The translations under genes and the position numbers were made by a program. 46,632 bases of DNA from JBFWYO01 sp050186335 (GTDB lineage Bacteria; Pseudomonadota; Alphaproteobacteria; Bin65), in the NCBI GenBank assembly GCA_050186335.1, contig JBFWYO010000031.1, positions 1 through 46,632 of the forward strand. The letters are read 5' to 3'. This document shows positions 30,343 to 38,810 of this stretch, one piece after another. Below the pieces are notes generated by a model. That model had not been told where the DNA came from. It made no database searches and saw nothing but the letters and a program-made list of their open reading frames with translations. The first letter of the stretch is position 1, and the number at the start of each line of letters is the position of its first letter.

Positions 30343-33300
30343 AACTGGGCCTGTCCGGTGCGTTGACGCGGGCGAGCATCCGCTCGCCGCTGACGCCGTT
30401 GTTCCTGCTGGCCGCGCTCATGTTCGGCCTGGTCGCGCTGCTCGCCATCCCGCGCGAGGAGGAGCCGCAGATCAGCGTGCCGATGGTCGATATCATCGTG
30501 CATGCCGACGGCCTCAAGGGGCCCGACGCGGTCGAACTGGTAACCAAGAAGCTCGAGGCGATCGTCAAGGCGATCGACGGCGTCGAACACGTCTACAGCC
30601 AGACGACCGACGACCGCGTGATGGTGACCACGCGTTTCATCGTCGGCACCAAGGCCGACGACGCAATCCTGCGGGTGCACGAAAAAATCCGAGCCAACTA
30701 CGACCGCATCCCGATCGGCATTCCGGAGCCGCTGATCGTCGGACGCGGCATCAACGATGTGGCCGTCGTCGTGCTCACGCTGTCGCCGGAGCCGTCGGTC
30801 GCCGAGCGATGGACCGAGAAGGATCTCGGCCGCGTGGCCAACGAGTTGCTGGCGGAGATCGTCAAGACCGACAGTGTCGGCTACAGCTATGTGGTAGGCG
30901 GTCCGCCGGACGAGATTCGCGTCGAGCCGGACCCTGAAAAGCTGGCGCTGTTCGGCGTCACGCTGCAGCAACTGGTGGCGAAGATCCAAGGCGCCAACCG
31001 TTCGTTCCTGGCCGGCGCCGTGCGCGATCGCGGCATCACACGCACCGTGGCCGCCGGGCAAACGCTGATCGGCGTGCCGGATATCGGCCTGCTGCTGGTG
31101 ACGTCGCGCGACGGAAGACCGGTCTACGTGCGCGATGTCGCCAACATTGTCACCGGCGCCAGCCCGGCCGAATTCAACGTGATGACGATAACGCGCGCCG
31201 GCAAGGATGCCTGGATCACGGCGCCCGCGGTCAGCGTGGCGGTCGCCAAACGGCCCGGCGCCAATGCCGTCGTCGTCGCCGAAGCCATTCTGGCGCGCGT
31301 CGAGCAGCTCAAAGGATCGCTGCTGCCGGCCGGTCTCAAGGTCGAGGTCACGCGCAACTACGGCGCCACGGCCGATGAAAAAGCCAACGAACTGCTGATG
31401 CATCTGGGCCTGGCGACGATTTCGATCGTCGTGCTGATCATGATCGCGATCGGCTGGCGCGAGGCGATGGTGACGTTGATCGTCATTCCGACGACCATCT
31501 TGCTCACGCTCTTCGCGGCCTACCTGATGGGCTACACCATCAACCGGGTCAGCCTGTTCGCCTTGATCTTCTCGATCGGCATCCTGGTCGACGACGCGAT
31601 TGTCGTGGTCGAAAACATTGCGCGCCATTGGGCCATGAAGGACGGCCGCAGCCGCTTGCAGGCCGCGATCGCCGCGGTCGCCGAGGTCGGCAATCCGACC
31701 ATCGTGGCGACCCTGACGGTCATCGCGGCGCTGCTGCCCATGCTGTTCGTCTCCGGCATGATGGGGCCATACATGGCGCCGATCCCGGTCAACGCGTCGG
31801 CGGCCATGTTGTTCTCGTTCCTGGTAGCGATGACGATTGCGCCGTGGGCGCTGCTCCGCCTTGCGCCGAAGGAATCCATTGCCGCAAATCACGCGCCGGA
31901 CGCACATGCCGCCGCCCATGGCGACGAAGGACGGCTTGGCCGGCTGTATCGGCGATTCGCACGAACAATTCTCGCTTCTCGGCGCGCGTCGTGGTTCTTC
32001 CTCGGCGGCGTGGGCGCTGCGACGATGCTGGTGTGTGTGCTGTTCATCACCACGGATGTGACGGTCAAGCTGCTGCCGTTCGACAACAAGTCCGAACTGT
32101 CGGTGGTCGTCGACCTGCCCGAGGGATCCAGTCTCGAAGATACCGGGCAGGCGCTGCTCGCCGCCGCGCGCATTGCCCAGCAATTGCCCGAAACGCGGTC
32201 GATTCAGACCTATGCCGGGGTTGCGGCGCCGTTCAATTTCAACGGCCTGGTCCGGCATTATTATCTGCGCGCATCGCCGGAGCTCGGTGAATTGCAGGTC
32301 AATCTGGCCGACAAAGCGGAACGCTCGCGCGCCAGCCATGATATTGCGCTCGATCTGCGGCGCAGGCTGCAGGCGCTCAAGCTGCCGGATGGCAGCAGCG
32401 TGAAGGTCGTTGAAGTCCCGCCTGGCCCTCCGGTGCTGTCGACATTGCTGGCCGAGGTCTACGGACCGACGTCCGAGGCCCGGCGCGCGATCGTCGCCGA
32501 GCTGAAAAAGATCTTTGCGGCGGTGCCGTTCGTCGTCGACATCGACGATTCGATCGGCAAGCCACGCCCGCGCCTGCGCCTGTCGATCGACCAGGACCGG
32601 CTGGAGTTTTTCGGCGTCGAACAGAGCGATGTCTACGATACGATCCGCGCGCTGCTGAGTGGCGTATCGGTCGGCTACTCGCACCGCGGCGAAGGCCGCA
32701 GCCCGATCGCCATTTCGCTGCGGCTGCCCAAGCGCGAGTTGAACTGGTCCGAACGGCTGGCCTCGACGCCGGTGCCGGCCAATGCATTGCCCGGCAACCG
32801 TACGGTTGTCGAGCTCGGCGAACTCGTGCGCGTCACCGGGGAAACCGGCTCGCCGGTCATATTCCGGCGCAACGGCCGCTTCGCCGATATGGTCACGGCC
32901 GAGCTGGCGGGCCAGTTCGAAGCGCCGATCTACGGCATGAACGCGATCAACCGGCTGATCGAGCGGCACGACTGGGGCAAGCTCGGCAAGCCCGAGATTC
33001 GCCTGCACGGCCAGCCGGATGACGAATCCAAGCCCGCCTTGCTGTGGGACGGCGAGTGGGAGGTGACTTACGTGACCTTCCGCGACATGGGGGCCGCGTT
33101 CGCGATCGCCATCCTGGTGATCTATATTCTCGTCGTCGCGCAGTTCCGCAGCTTCAAGCTGCCGCTGATGATCCTGATCCCGGTCCCGCTCACGCTGATC
33201 GGCATCGTGCTGGGCCATTGGATGCTCGGCGCGCCGTTCACCGCAACCTCGATGATCGGCTTCATCGCGCTTGCCGGCATCATCGTGCGCAATTCGATTC

Positions 33301-33569
33301 TGCTGGTCGATTTCATCCGCCACGACGCCAGCCGCGACAAGACCCTGCGCGAGGTGCTGCTCGACGCCGGCGCGATCAGGTTCCGACCAATCCTGCTCAC
33401 CGCGCTGGCGGCCATGATCGGCGCGGCGACCATCCTGCTCGATCCGATCTTCCAGGGCCTGGCGATCTCGCTGCTGTTCGGGCTCGCCTCATCGACCTTG
33501 CTGACCGTGCTGGTGATTCCGGCGATCTACGTCGTCCTGCGCCGGGCCGACCGGCCAATCGGCGCGTAA
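30339..33569 (+). CDS. RND family efflux pump, inner-membrane component
   Basis: Proton-driven pump subunit of 1076 aa. The start is GTG at 30339, overlapping the adaptor stop (GTGA); the longer frame upstream is the adaptor read in another frame. The N-terminal helix region is IRSPLTPLFLLAALMFGLVALLAIPREEEPQI. Family motifs include SIGILVDDAIVVVENIARH, which carries the proton-relay aspartates (DDAI) of the fourth membrane helix, and in the second half IALAGIIVRNSILLVDFIRH. Twelve membrane segments and two large periplasmic loops are seen. It belongs to the group related to heavy-metal or small-molecule RND pumps frequently linked to ArsR-rhodanese operons. The substrate is unknown. Confidence 0.93.
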   Translation: MKLGLSGALTRASIRSPLTPLFLLAALMFGLVALLAIPREEEPQISVPMVDIIVHADGLKGPDAVELVTKKLEAIVKAIDGVEHVYSQTTDDRVMVTTRFIVGTKADDAILRVHEKIRANYDRIPIGIPEPLIVGRGINDVAVVVLTLSPEPSVAERWTEKDLGRVANELLAEIVKTDSVGYSYVVGGPPDEIRVEPDPEKLALFGVTLQQLVAKIQGANRSFLAGAVRDRGITRTVAAGQTLIGVPDIGLLLVTSRDGRPVYVRDVANIVTGASPAEFNVMTITRAGKDAWITAPAVSVAVAKRPGANAVVVAEAILARVEQLKGSLLPAGLKVEVTRNYGATADEKANELLMHLGLATISIVVLIMIAIGWREAMVTLIVIPTTILLTLFAAYLMGYTINRVSLFALIFSIGILVDDAIVVVENIARHWAMKDGRSRLQAAIAAVAEVGNPTIVATLTVIAALLPMLFVSGMMGPYMAPIPVNASAAMLFSFLVAMTIAPWALLRLAPKESIAANHAPDAHAAAHGDEGRLGRLYRRFARTILASRRASWFFLGGVGAATMLVCVLFITTDVTVKLLPFDNKSELSVVVDLPEGSSLEDTGQALLAAARIAQQLPETRSIQTYAGVAAPFNFNGLVRHYYLRASPELGELQVNLADKAERSRASHDIALDLRRRLQALKLPDGSSVKVVEVPPGPPVLSTLLAEVYGPTSEARRAIVAELKKIFAAVPFVVDIDDSIGKPRPRLRLSIDQDRLEFFGVEQSDVYDTIRALLSGVSVGYSHRGEGRSPIAISLRLPKRELNWSERLASTPVPANALPGNRTVVELGELVRVTGETGSPVIFRRNGRFADMVTAELAGQFEAPIYGMNAINRLIERHDWGKLGKPEIRLHGQPDDESKPALLWDGEWEVTYVTFRDMGAAFAIAILVIYILVVAQFRSFKLPLMILIPVPLTLIGIVLGHWMLGAPFTATSMIGFIALAGIIVRNSILLVDFIRHDASRDKTLREVLLDAGAIRFRPILLTALAAMIGAATILLDPIFQGLAISLLFGLASSTLLTVLVIPAIYVVLRRADRPIGA

Positions 33570-33673
33570 GCCCGGGCTTTCCGCGGCATTCGGGTGTGCC
33601 GCGCGAACTCGAAACGCTCGATTTTCGGGCCGGCCGGCGGGGTTGCCAGCGACCGGCCCCTCGCTTATGTTCC

Positions 33674-33718
33674 GCCCGCTCGAAGCCGACCCGTTCGCAG
33701 CCGGCCCGTTCGCAGCCG
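33674..33718. repeat. Three 15-bp tandem units just upstream of tRNA-Gln
   Basis: GCCCGCTCGAAGCCG, ACCCGTTCGCAGCCG and GCCCGTTCGCAGCCG in direct succession. They end 2 bp before the mature 5' end of the tRNA and would be part of the precursor leader if transcribed. No reading frame is supported here. Confidence 0.8.
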
Positions 33719-33720
33719 AT

Positions 33721-33795
33721 TGGGGTGTCGCCAAGTGGTAAGGCAGCGGATTTTGATTCCGCCATTCGGAGGTTCGAATCCTCCCACCCCATCCA
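33721..33795 (+). tRNA. tRNA-Gln(UUG)
   Basis: Acceptor TGGGGTG pairs with CACCCCA. The anticodon stem GCGGA/TCCGC surrounds TTTTGAT, giving anticodon TTG. The T-arm is GGAGG-TTCGAAT-CCTCC. The 3' end reads T followed by CCA (33793-33795), so CCA is encoded and the discriminator base would be U73, where most bacterial tRNA-Gln have G73. D-arm CGCCAAGTGGTAAGGC is normal. Confidence 0.93.
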
Positions 33796-33867
33796 GGCTT
33801 TCCGGGCGTTCTCGCAGAGCGACACGGATCCGACAAAATAGCCGGCAACGGCGCGGCTTTGCCGCCT

Positions 33868-34120
33868 GTGCTTCTTGGTCAATGCGCCCGATATGGCGCC
33901 GCGAACGCTATGGGCCTGCCAATCTAACGCTGATGTAAAATCATCGATCGTCGCGCCGTCGCGCTGCCGTAGCAGTTCCGCTAGCCTGTTGAGCTTGCTC
34001 AACTGGCGTACGGGCCCCCTTTGTGCTTGGCTGTGCTTTGCTTGCCTTCGATCTGGCCATCTTAGCTTTTGGGGCAACTATTTCAGTCGCTTCGCCTCGC
34101 GGCTTTTTCGATTTGGACAT
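33868..34120 (-). pseudogene. DUF3489 gene remnant with a frameshift
   Basis: Starting at 34120 the minus strand reads MSKSKKPRGEATEIVAPKAK...STKG. After a one-base shift it continues as RQLSKLNRLAELLRQRDGATIDDFTSALDWQAHSVRGAISGALTKK, a clear DUF3489 domain (SKLxRLxELLxRxxGATxxxxxxxxxWQxHSVRGAxSGxLKKK). Removing one G from the G5 run (C5 on the plus strand, 34015-34019) restores a single frame. Similarity stops after ALTKK at about 33870, before the tRNA, so the C-terminal end is also lost. Such short DUF3489 genes are common in mobile and repeat-rich parts of alphaproteobacterial genomes. Confidence 0.7.
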
Positions 34121-34578
34121 ACGTGATTCTCCCGTGGGGGCGAGCCCAACGCTCGCCGCGCGCATCCATTCGCTTCCTTTCCCGGTATTCTCAAGCGCAA
34201 TAGGGGATAATTTGATGGCTCATTTGCGTCCGCCCCGGTCATGTAATTGCCTGATTGTCGGCATGGCCGAATAGACCAACGTTGCAAAATGCTAAGCGGT
34301 CAATGAATGGGCCCGAACATCGGGATTCCTGTCTCGCCCCCGTTTTTATCGTGAGGCTAAAATCAATGGGTTGATACTATTGCTCAACTCCTCGTTCGGG
34401 TTCATGCTGAAAGCGTGTTGATTAGGGGCAAGTCCGCGATCCGTTTAGCCATCGGCCGTGCGAACCGTTATGGGGCTGACGTGGCTGGTACAAAATCAAT
34501 ATTTGAAAGAGGCCGCTGATCGACGAACAGGCCGCACGAATTTCTCCAGAATAAGATCTGAAGTCATAAATGCTCAAT
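34121..34578. other. 458-bp stretch without a supported gene
   Basis: Lower in GC than its surroundings. Open frames are short, lack ribosome binding sites and have no family features. No convincing hairpin terminator was seen for the minus-strand catabolic cluster that ends at 34579. It may be eroded sequence between the tRNA-Gln region and that cluster. Confidence 0.5.
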
Positions 34579-35379
34579 TTATCGCGAGAAATTTGCTTTG
34601 CGCTTTTCCAGGAACGCTGCAACGGCTTCGCCGTGTTCCGGCGTCTTCATCAAATTGCTGTTGGCCAAACGCTCAAGATTACGCGAGGTTTCGAGATCGG
34701 TATTGGCACAGTTTTTAATGATGATCTTGGCTAGGCCGACTGCAGCCGGAGACCACTGCGCCAACTCGGTCGCTAGTGTCTTGGCGCGGGGAAGCACTTG
34801 GTCGTCCGGCACTACTTCCGTGGCGAGACCGTAGCGCTCCGCCATTTCCGCCGAGAACATGGTGCCGCGCATAACCAATTCCTTGGCGCGGAGCAAGCCG
34901 ATCGCCTTAACCAAGCGCGAGCAACCGCCCGAGCCGGGGATCAATCCCACGCGCACCTCGGGCAGGCCAAGTTTCGCGCTTTGCGCCACGATGCGGAAAT
35001 CGCACGAAAGGGCAATTTCCAGGCCGCCGCCAGCGCAAACGCCGTTGATCGCGGCGATGACGGGGATTTCAATGTCTTCCAAATCGTCGATGAAATTATG
35101 AATGTTGCGCGCCAGTGCGCGAAAGTCCTTTGCTGAGGACGTGGGTTTGGTACGGTCCGGCATTTCGCCGACGTCTTCGCCCGCACAGAAGCCGCGGCCG
35201 GTGCCCGTGATGATAATGGCGCGTGCGCCTGCATCCTCGCGCACCACGCGCATGAATTGGCGGATTTCCTCGCGCATCGGCTCATGAAACGAATTCAGCC
35301 GTTCCGGCCGGTTGAACGTGCAGACATGAATGCCCGAGGCGGTATCGTGTTCGACGAGAATATATTTGAAGCTTGGCAT
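34579..35379 (-). CDS. Enoyl-CoA hydratase/isomerase family protein
   Basis: Crotonase-fold enzyme of 266 aa from MPSFKYILVEHDTASGIHVCTFNRPERLNS. The oxyanion-hole and active-site regions are IITGTGRGFCAGEDVGEM, NGVCAGGGLEIALSCDFRIV, and KLGLPEVRVGLIPGSGGCSRLVKAIG. The C-terminal helix AVAAFLEKRKANF is normal. It is the last gene of the minus-strand cluster and 23 bp from the alpha/beta hydrolase. It would hydrate an unsaturated CoA ester made by the PaaK-like ligase of the same cluster (inference). The exact reaction, hydration versus isomerisation or ring cleavage, cannot be read from the motifs. Confidence 0.9.
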   Translation of the reverse strand: MPSFKYILVEHDTASGIHVCTFNRPERLNSFHEPMREEIRQFMRVVREDAGARAIIITGTGRGFCAGEDVGEMPDRTKPTSSAKDFRALARNIHNFIDDLEDIEIPVIAAINGVCAGGGLEIALSCDFRIVAQSAKLGLPEVRVGLIPGSGGCSRLVKAIGLLRAKELVMRGTMFSAEMAERYGLATEVVPDDQVLPRAKTLATELAQWSPAAVGLAKIIIKNCANTDLETSRNLERLANSNLMKTPEHGEAVAAFLEKRKANFSR

Positions 35380-35402
35380 GACGTTCCTCGGATGTTCTGA
35401 GA

Positions 35403-36221
35403 TTAGAGGGATTGCAGGAAATCGAGCACCACCCGGTTGAACTCGTCGGGCATTTCCCAAAGGTTGCAGTGACTGGAGCGCGCGCCCGTCAGCAAGTGGA
35501 AGCGTGAATTGGGAATGCGCTGGTGTACGGCGCGGCTGTAACGCATTGGCGTGTTGGTATCTAGTTCGCCGACAGTGACCAACGTGGGCACCCGGATTCC
35601 GCGCAGCCCCTCCCAGGCATCATGCGTGGCATCTGCGTGCAGTTGGCCGGCAAAACCCCAGGCCGTCGCCGGATGAGCGCTTCTTACCACGCAGCGTGAC
35701 ACGATATCGGCGACCGCAGGAGGCCCGCGCGTCTCCAGGTACTCGGGGCTCATGGTCAGCGACTGGCCGAACTTGAATAGCATGTGCAGGTCGCCGCTCT
35801 TCAGTAGGTGCGTCATGGGGTCGGTGAAGAACTGCCGGAACCACGCGTCGCTCTTGCCCCAGGTGCCGTGCAGCTGCACGCTGCGGACACGCGCCGGATG
35901 GCGCACGACCAGTTGCTGGGCAATGGCCGAGCCAAGCGAAAGTCCAGCGACATGAGCGCTTTCGACGCCGAGCGTTGCCATCAAGGCCGCTACATCGTCG
36001 GCCATGATCGTGGTCGAATAATTATGCTCCTCGCGCGGCGCATCGGTCTGTCCCGCTCCGCGCGGGTCGAGCACGATAGTGGTAAACCGCTCGGCGAACG
36101 CCGCGACCTGAAGCGCCCAAAATTCGTGGTCCAGGCTGGTGCCCGGAATCAGCACAAGCGGCGGGCCGCTGCCGTACTTCTCGTAGAACATGCTGATGCC
36201 TGTCGACAGGGCGACTTTCAT
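35403..36221 (-). CDS. Alpha/beta-fold hydrolase
   Basis: Hydrolase of 272 aa. The catalytic serine lies in the nucleophile elbow VAGLSLGSAIAQQ, the acid in VTVGELDTNTP, and the histidine in ARSSHCNLWEMP. VLIPGTSLDHEFW supplies the oxyanion hole, and VLDPRGAGQTDAP is the loop after strand 4. It resembles the 3-oxoadipate enol-lactonase/RutD-like group. In the Rut pathway the equivalent protein hydrolyses an aminoacrylate product. Here it sits directly after a RidA gene (40 bp), the same pair of families as RutC and RutD. Confidence 0.9.
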   Translation of the reverse strand: MKVALSTGISMFYEKYGSGPPLVLIPGTSLDHEFWALQVAAFAERFTTIVLDPRGAGQTDAPREEHNYSTTIMADDVAALMATLGVESAHVAGLSLGSAIAQQLVVRHPARVRSVQLHGTWGKSDAWFRQFFTDPMTHLLKSGDLHMLFKFGQSLTMSPEYLETRGPPAVADIVSRCVVRSAHPATAWGFAGQLHADATHDAWEGLRGIRVPTLVTVGELDTNTPMRYSRAVHQRIPNSRFHLLTGARSSHCNLWEMPDEFNRVVLDFLQSL

Positions 36222-36261
36222 GTGCGGGCCATCGATAAATGTTGCGCGAAACGTTGGTGAC

Positions 36262-36675
36262 TTATGGCAGCACGGCTTCGGCTTCGATCTCGACCTTCGC
36301 GCGCGGATCGACCAAACGGGAGATTTCGACCATGGTCATCGCCGGGAAATGCTTGCCAAGATGCTTGCCCCACGCTGCACCCACGGCAGCGGCCGCGGCG
36401 TTGAAATCCTCGATGCTCGTCACATAGATACGCATGGTGGCGATATGTTCGGCGCCGCCGCCGGCATCGCGCACCAATCGGACCACGTTGCCGAGCGCGA
36501 GATCCCATTGCCGGCCGAAATCGTCGTAAGCGGCCACCGGCAATTTGCCATTTTCCACACCCAACTGGCCGGCCACATAAACCGTACGTTGGCCTTCGGC
36601 GCGGATGGCGTACGAATAGCCGCGTGGCCGGGACCAGCCCTCGGGTAGGATTGCTTCCAGTTTCGCTTGTGTCAT
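36262..36675 (-). CDS. RidA/YjgF/RutC-type enamine/imine deaminase family protein
   Basis: Protein of 137 aa with the RidA fold: RGYSYAIRAEGQRTVYVAGQLGVENGKLP, followed by DFGRQWDLALGNVVRLVRDAGG, TMRIYVTSIEDFN and FPAMTMVEISRLVDPRAKVEIEAEAVL. The family arginine that binds carboxylates (usually R105 in IGRVEIE-type ends) may correspond to the arginine of SRLVDPRAKVEIEAEA. Members hydrolyse reactive enamines or imines, or act as RutC-like aminoacrylate enzymes. The position between a CoA ligase gene and a hydrolase gene in a monooxygenase cluster suggests clearing a reactive intermediate of the pathway. Confidence 0.9.
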   Translation of the reverse strand: MTQAKLEAILPEGWSRPRGYSYAIRAEGQRTVYVAGQLGVENGKLPVAAYDDFGRQWDLALGNVVRLVRDAGGGAEHIATMRIYVTSIEDFNAAAAAVGAAWGKHLGKHFPAMTMVEISRLVDPRAKVEIEAEAVLP

Positions 36676-36724
36676 ATCTACCTTCCGCTGCTAGTTGCGG
36701 CGCCGGATCGTCCGGCGCGGGAAT

Positions 36725-38104
36725 TCATGTTCTGCGATCGAAGATTCGGCGGATCTTTTGCTCGGCTCCGGCACCGGTGATGGACGCGGTCGATCCGGGT
36801 GCATGCAAGACGATATCGGTCGAACCCAGGTTCAAACGATGGCGCAGGCTCGCCTCGATCTTGGCGCGGTAGTGCTGGTCGTCCGCCAGCGTGTGCTCGA
36901 TGTGGATGCGCAATCGGTCTTTGCCATCCACCGCAACGGCTTCGGCATACCACTCCTTGATCCCTTCGTCGGCGGAGAGGACGGCATTTTCGAGCGCCAT
37001 CGGAAAAATGCTTTGCGCGTGAATTCGCAACGTATGGTCGGCGCGGCCGGAAATCGGCATCAGCCGCGCCAGCGTGCGGCCGCACGCACAAATATCCGTG
37101 CGTACCGCCGTGACGTCGCCGGTGCGAAACCGGATGCGTGGCGACGTTTTCAGGGACCAGGTGGTGATGCACATCTCGCCATATTCCCCCGACGGCAACG
37201 GCCTGCCATCAGCGCCGAGAATTTCCACCGTACAAATATCTTCCCAAATATGCATGCCCAGCTTGCCATGCACGGCGCGACTGGCTTCGCAATCGCAGCA
37301 TACCCAGGTCAACGCATCGACCGAGCCGAACAGGTCGAAGACTTTCGCACCCCATAACTGCTCCAGGCGCTGACGCACGCTTTCGGAGGCAATCTCTCCG
37401 GCGGTGATGATGGTGCGCACCTTCCAGCTGGCGGGGTCGTAGCCTAGGTCGATTGCGGTATTGGCGAGATGCAGAATAAAGCTGGCGGTTCCGGTGATCG
37501 CGGTGACGCCGGCCCTCCGAATCAGATCGATCTGCCTTTCACTGGCGGTGATACGCCCGCTACTCGCCGGCACGATGCCGATGCCCGCCGCTTCCGCTGC
37601 CCACGTGCACGCCCACGCAGCGCCCATGGTGGCGTAGGTGAAGGTGATGTGCATGAGGTCTTTCGGACCGAGCCCGAGGTAGCGATAGACGCGACCGAAA
37701 TTATCCTTCAGCCCTGGCATATCGCGAAACGACACGGCGGACAGGCGTGGCATGCCGGTGGTGCCGCTGGTCGACAGAATAAACGAAGTGTCGTTTGCGA
37801 AGTCGGCTCCGTAAAAGCTGCCGAACGGCGGATGAGCATCCATATCCGCGCGTTGATCGTCGACGTTCCAGCTGGGGATCTTGGCGAGATCGTCGATCGA
37901 GCGAATATCCTGCGGATTGACGCCAGCGTGCCGCCAGCGCGCGCGGTAGAACGGCACATTTTCGTAGGCGTACTGCGCGAGATGACGAATGCGCTCGGAC
38001 TGTACGGCACGGATTTCATCGCGCGATGCGCGGCAAAGATTCTTCTCAAACGCCGCGTCGTAAGGCGGAAAGCGGAATGGCGCGGGTATCAGTGGATGGC
38101 CCAT
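36725..38104 (-). CDS. PaaK-like AMP-forming CoA ligase
   Basis: Adenylate-forming ligase of 459 aa, the size of phenylacetate-CoA ligases. Motifs are the PaaK-type N-terminus (IRHLAQYAYENVPFYRARW), the phosphate loop ILSTSGTTGMPRLS, the substrate/AMP region TIITAGEIASESVRQRLEQLWGAKVFDLFGSVD, and RFRTGDVTAVRTDICACGRT. The cysteine-rich segment VCCDCEAS and the CACGRT motif occur in PaaK relatives. It would activate an acid (aromatic or ring-derived) to its CoA thioester for the enoyl-CoA hydratase. It lies 1 bp after the LivF stop, so it is in the same operon as the importer. Confidence 0.9.
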   Translation of the reverse strand: MGHPLIPAPFRFPPYDAAFEKNLCRASRDEIRAVQSERIRHLAQYAYENVPFYRARWRHAGVNPQDIRSIDDLAKIPSWNVDDQRADMDAHPPFGSFYGADFANDTSFILSTSGTTGMPRLSAVSFRDMPGLKDNFGRVYRYLGLGPKDLMHITFTYATMGAAWACTWAAEAAGIGIVPASSGRITASERQIDLIRRAGVTAITGTASFILHLANTAIDLGYDPASWKVRTIITAGEIASESVRQRLEQLWGAKVFDLFGSVDALTWVCCDCEASRAVHGKLGMHIWEDICTVEILGADGRPLPSGEYGEMCITTWSLKTSPRIRFRTGDVTAVRTDICACGRTLARLMPISGRADHTLRIHAQSIFPMALENAVLSADEGIKEWYAEAVAVDGKDRLRIHIEHTLADDQHYRAKIEASLRHRLNLGSTDIVLHAPGSTASITGAGAEQKIRRIFDRRT

Positions 38105-38105
38105 A

Positions 38106-38810
38106 CTAGGCCCCCATGTAGGCTGCCAGTAGGTCGTCGACCCCAGGCAGCTTGTCTTTCGGCCCGCTGGCGACGATTCGGCCCAATTGTAGGACAGCGA
38201 CGCGGTCGGCCAAGCTCATGGCGAAAGCGGCATTTTGTTCGACCAGCAGCATGGCGATCCCTGTTTCCCGCAGCTTGACCAAGGTTTGATGTACGCGCTC
38301 GATGATCAAAGGCGCCAAGCCCATGGTCGGTTCGTCAAGCAGCAGTATCTTCGGATTGGACATCAGTGCACGGGCGATCGCCAGCATTTGCTGTTCGCCA
38401 CCGCTCAGCGTGGTCGCGATCTGGTCTTTGCGCTCGTGCAACACGGGGAAATACGCGTACACCTGTTCGAATCCGCGCGACAGCGTCGCCTTATCGGAAA
38501 TTAGGTAAGCGCCCAGGCGAAGATTGTGCTCCACCGTCAGTCCTGGAAAAATCTTGCGCCCCTCGGGTACGTGCGCAACGCCCAGGCGGACGATCTGTGC
38601 CGGCGAAAGCGTGCCGATATCGGTTTGCTGAAAGTGCACCGATCCGCGCCACGGCCGCAGCAAGCCGGAGATCAGGCGCAACAGTGTGGACTTACCGGCG
38701 CCGTTGCCGCCGATCACCGTGACAATCTCGCCTTGGTTTATGGCAAGGTCGATGTCCTGCAGCACTTCGGCCTCGATATAGCCGGTGGAGACGGAGGACA
38801 GCGTGATCAT
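38106..38810 (-). CDS. livF: Branched-chain amino acid-type ABC transporter ATPase
   Basis: ATP-binding subunit of 234 aa. Walker A is VIGGNGAGKSTLLR, the signature TTLSGGEQQMLAIARALMSNP, Walker B ILLLDEPTMGLAPLIIE, and the H-loop VEQNAAFA. The LivF type is supported by its length and by HVPEGRKIFPGLTVEHNLRLGA. Its start overlaps the LivG stop (ATGA). It is part of a complete importer with the binding protein at 41511-42659. In catabolic clusters such HAAT importers usually carry aromatic or organic acids rather than amino acids. Confidence 0.94.
   Translation of the reverse strand: MITLSSVSTGYIEAEVLQDIDLAINQGEIVTVIGGNGAGKSTLLRLISGLLRPWRGSVHFQQTDIGTLSPAQIVRLGVAHVPEGRKIFPGLTVEHNLRLGAYLISDKATLSRGFEQVYAYFPVLHERKDQIATTLSGGEQQMLAIARALMSNPKILLLDEPTMGLAPLIIERVHQTLVKLRETGIAMLLVEQNAAFAMSLADRVAVLQLGRIVASGPKDKLPGVDDLLAAYMGA

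Noticed and set aside
30201..33323. Minus-strand open frame of 1040 codons opposite the RND pump
   Set aside because: Arg/Asp/His/Gln-rich composition with no domain features. It is the mirror frame of a GC-rich coding gene; the plus-strand RND pump explains the sequence.
33674..33718. CRISPR-like array
   Set aside because: Units of 15 bp without spacers. They are direct tandem repeats. No cas genes or spacer-repeat pattern exist anywhere in the window.
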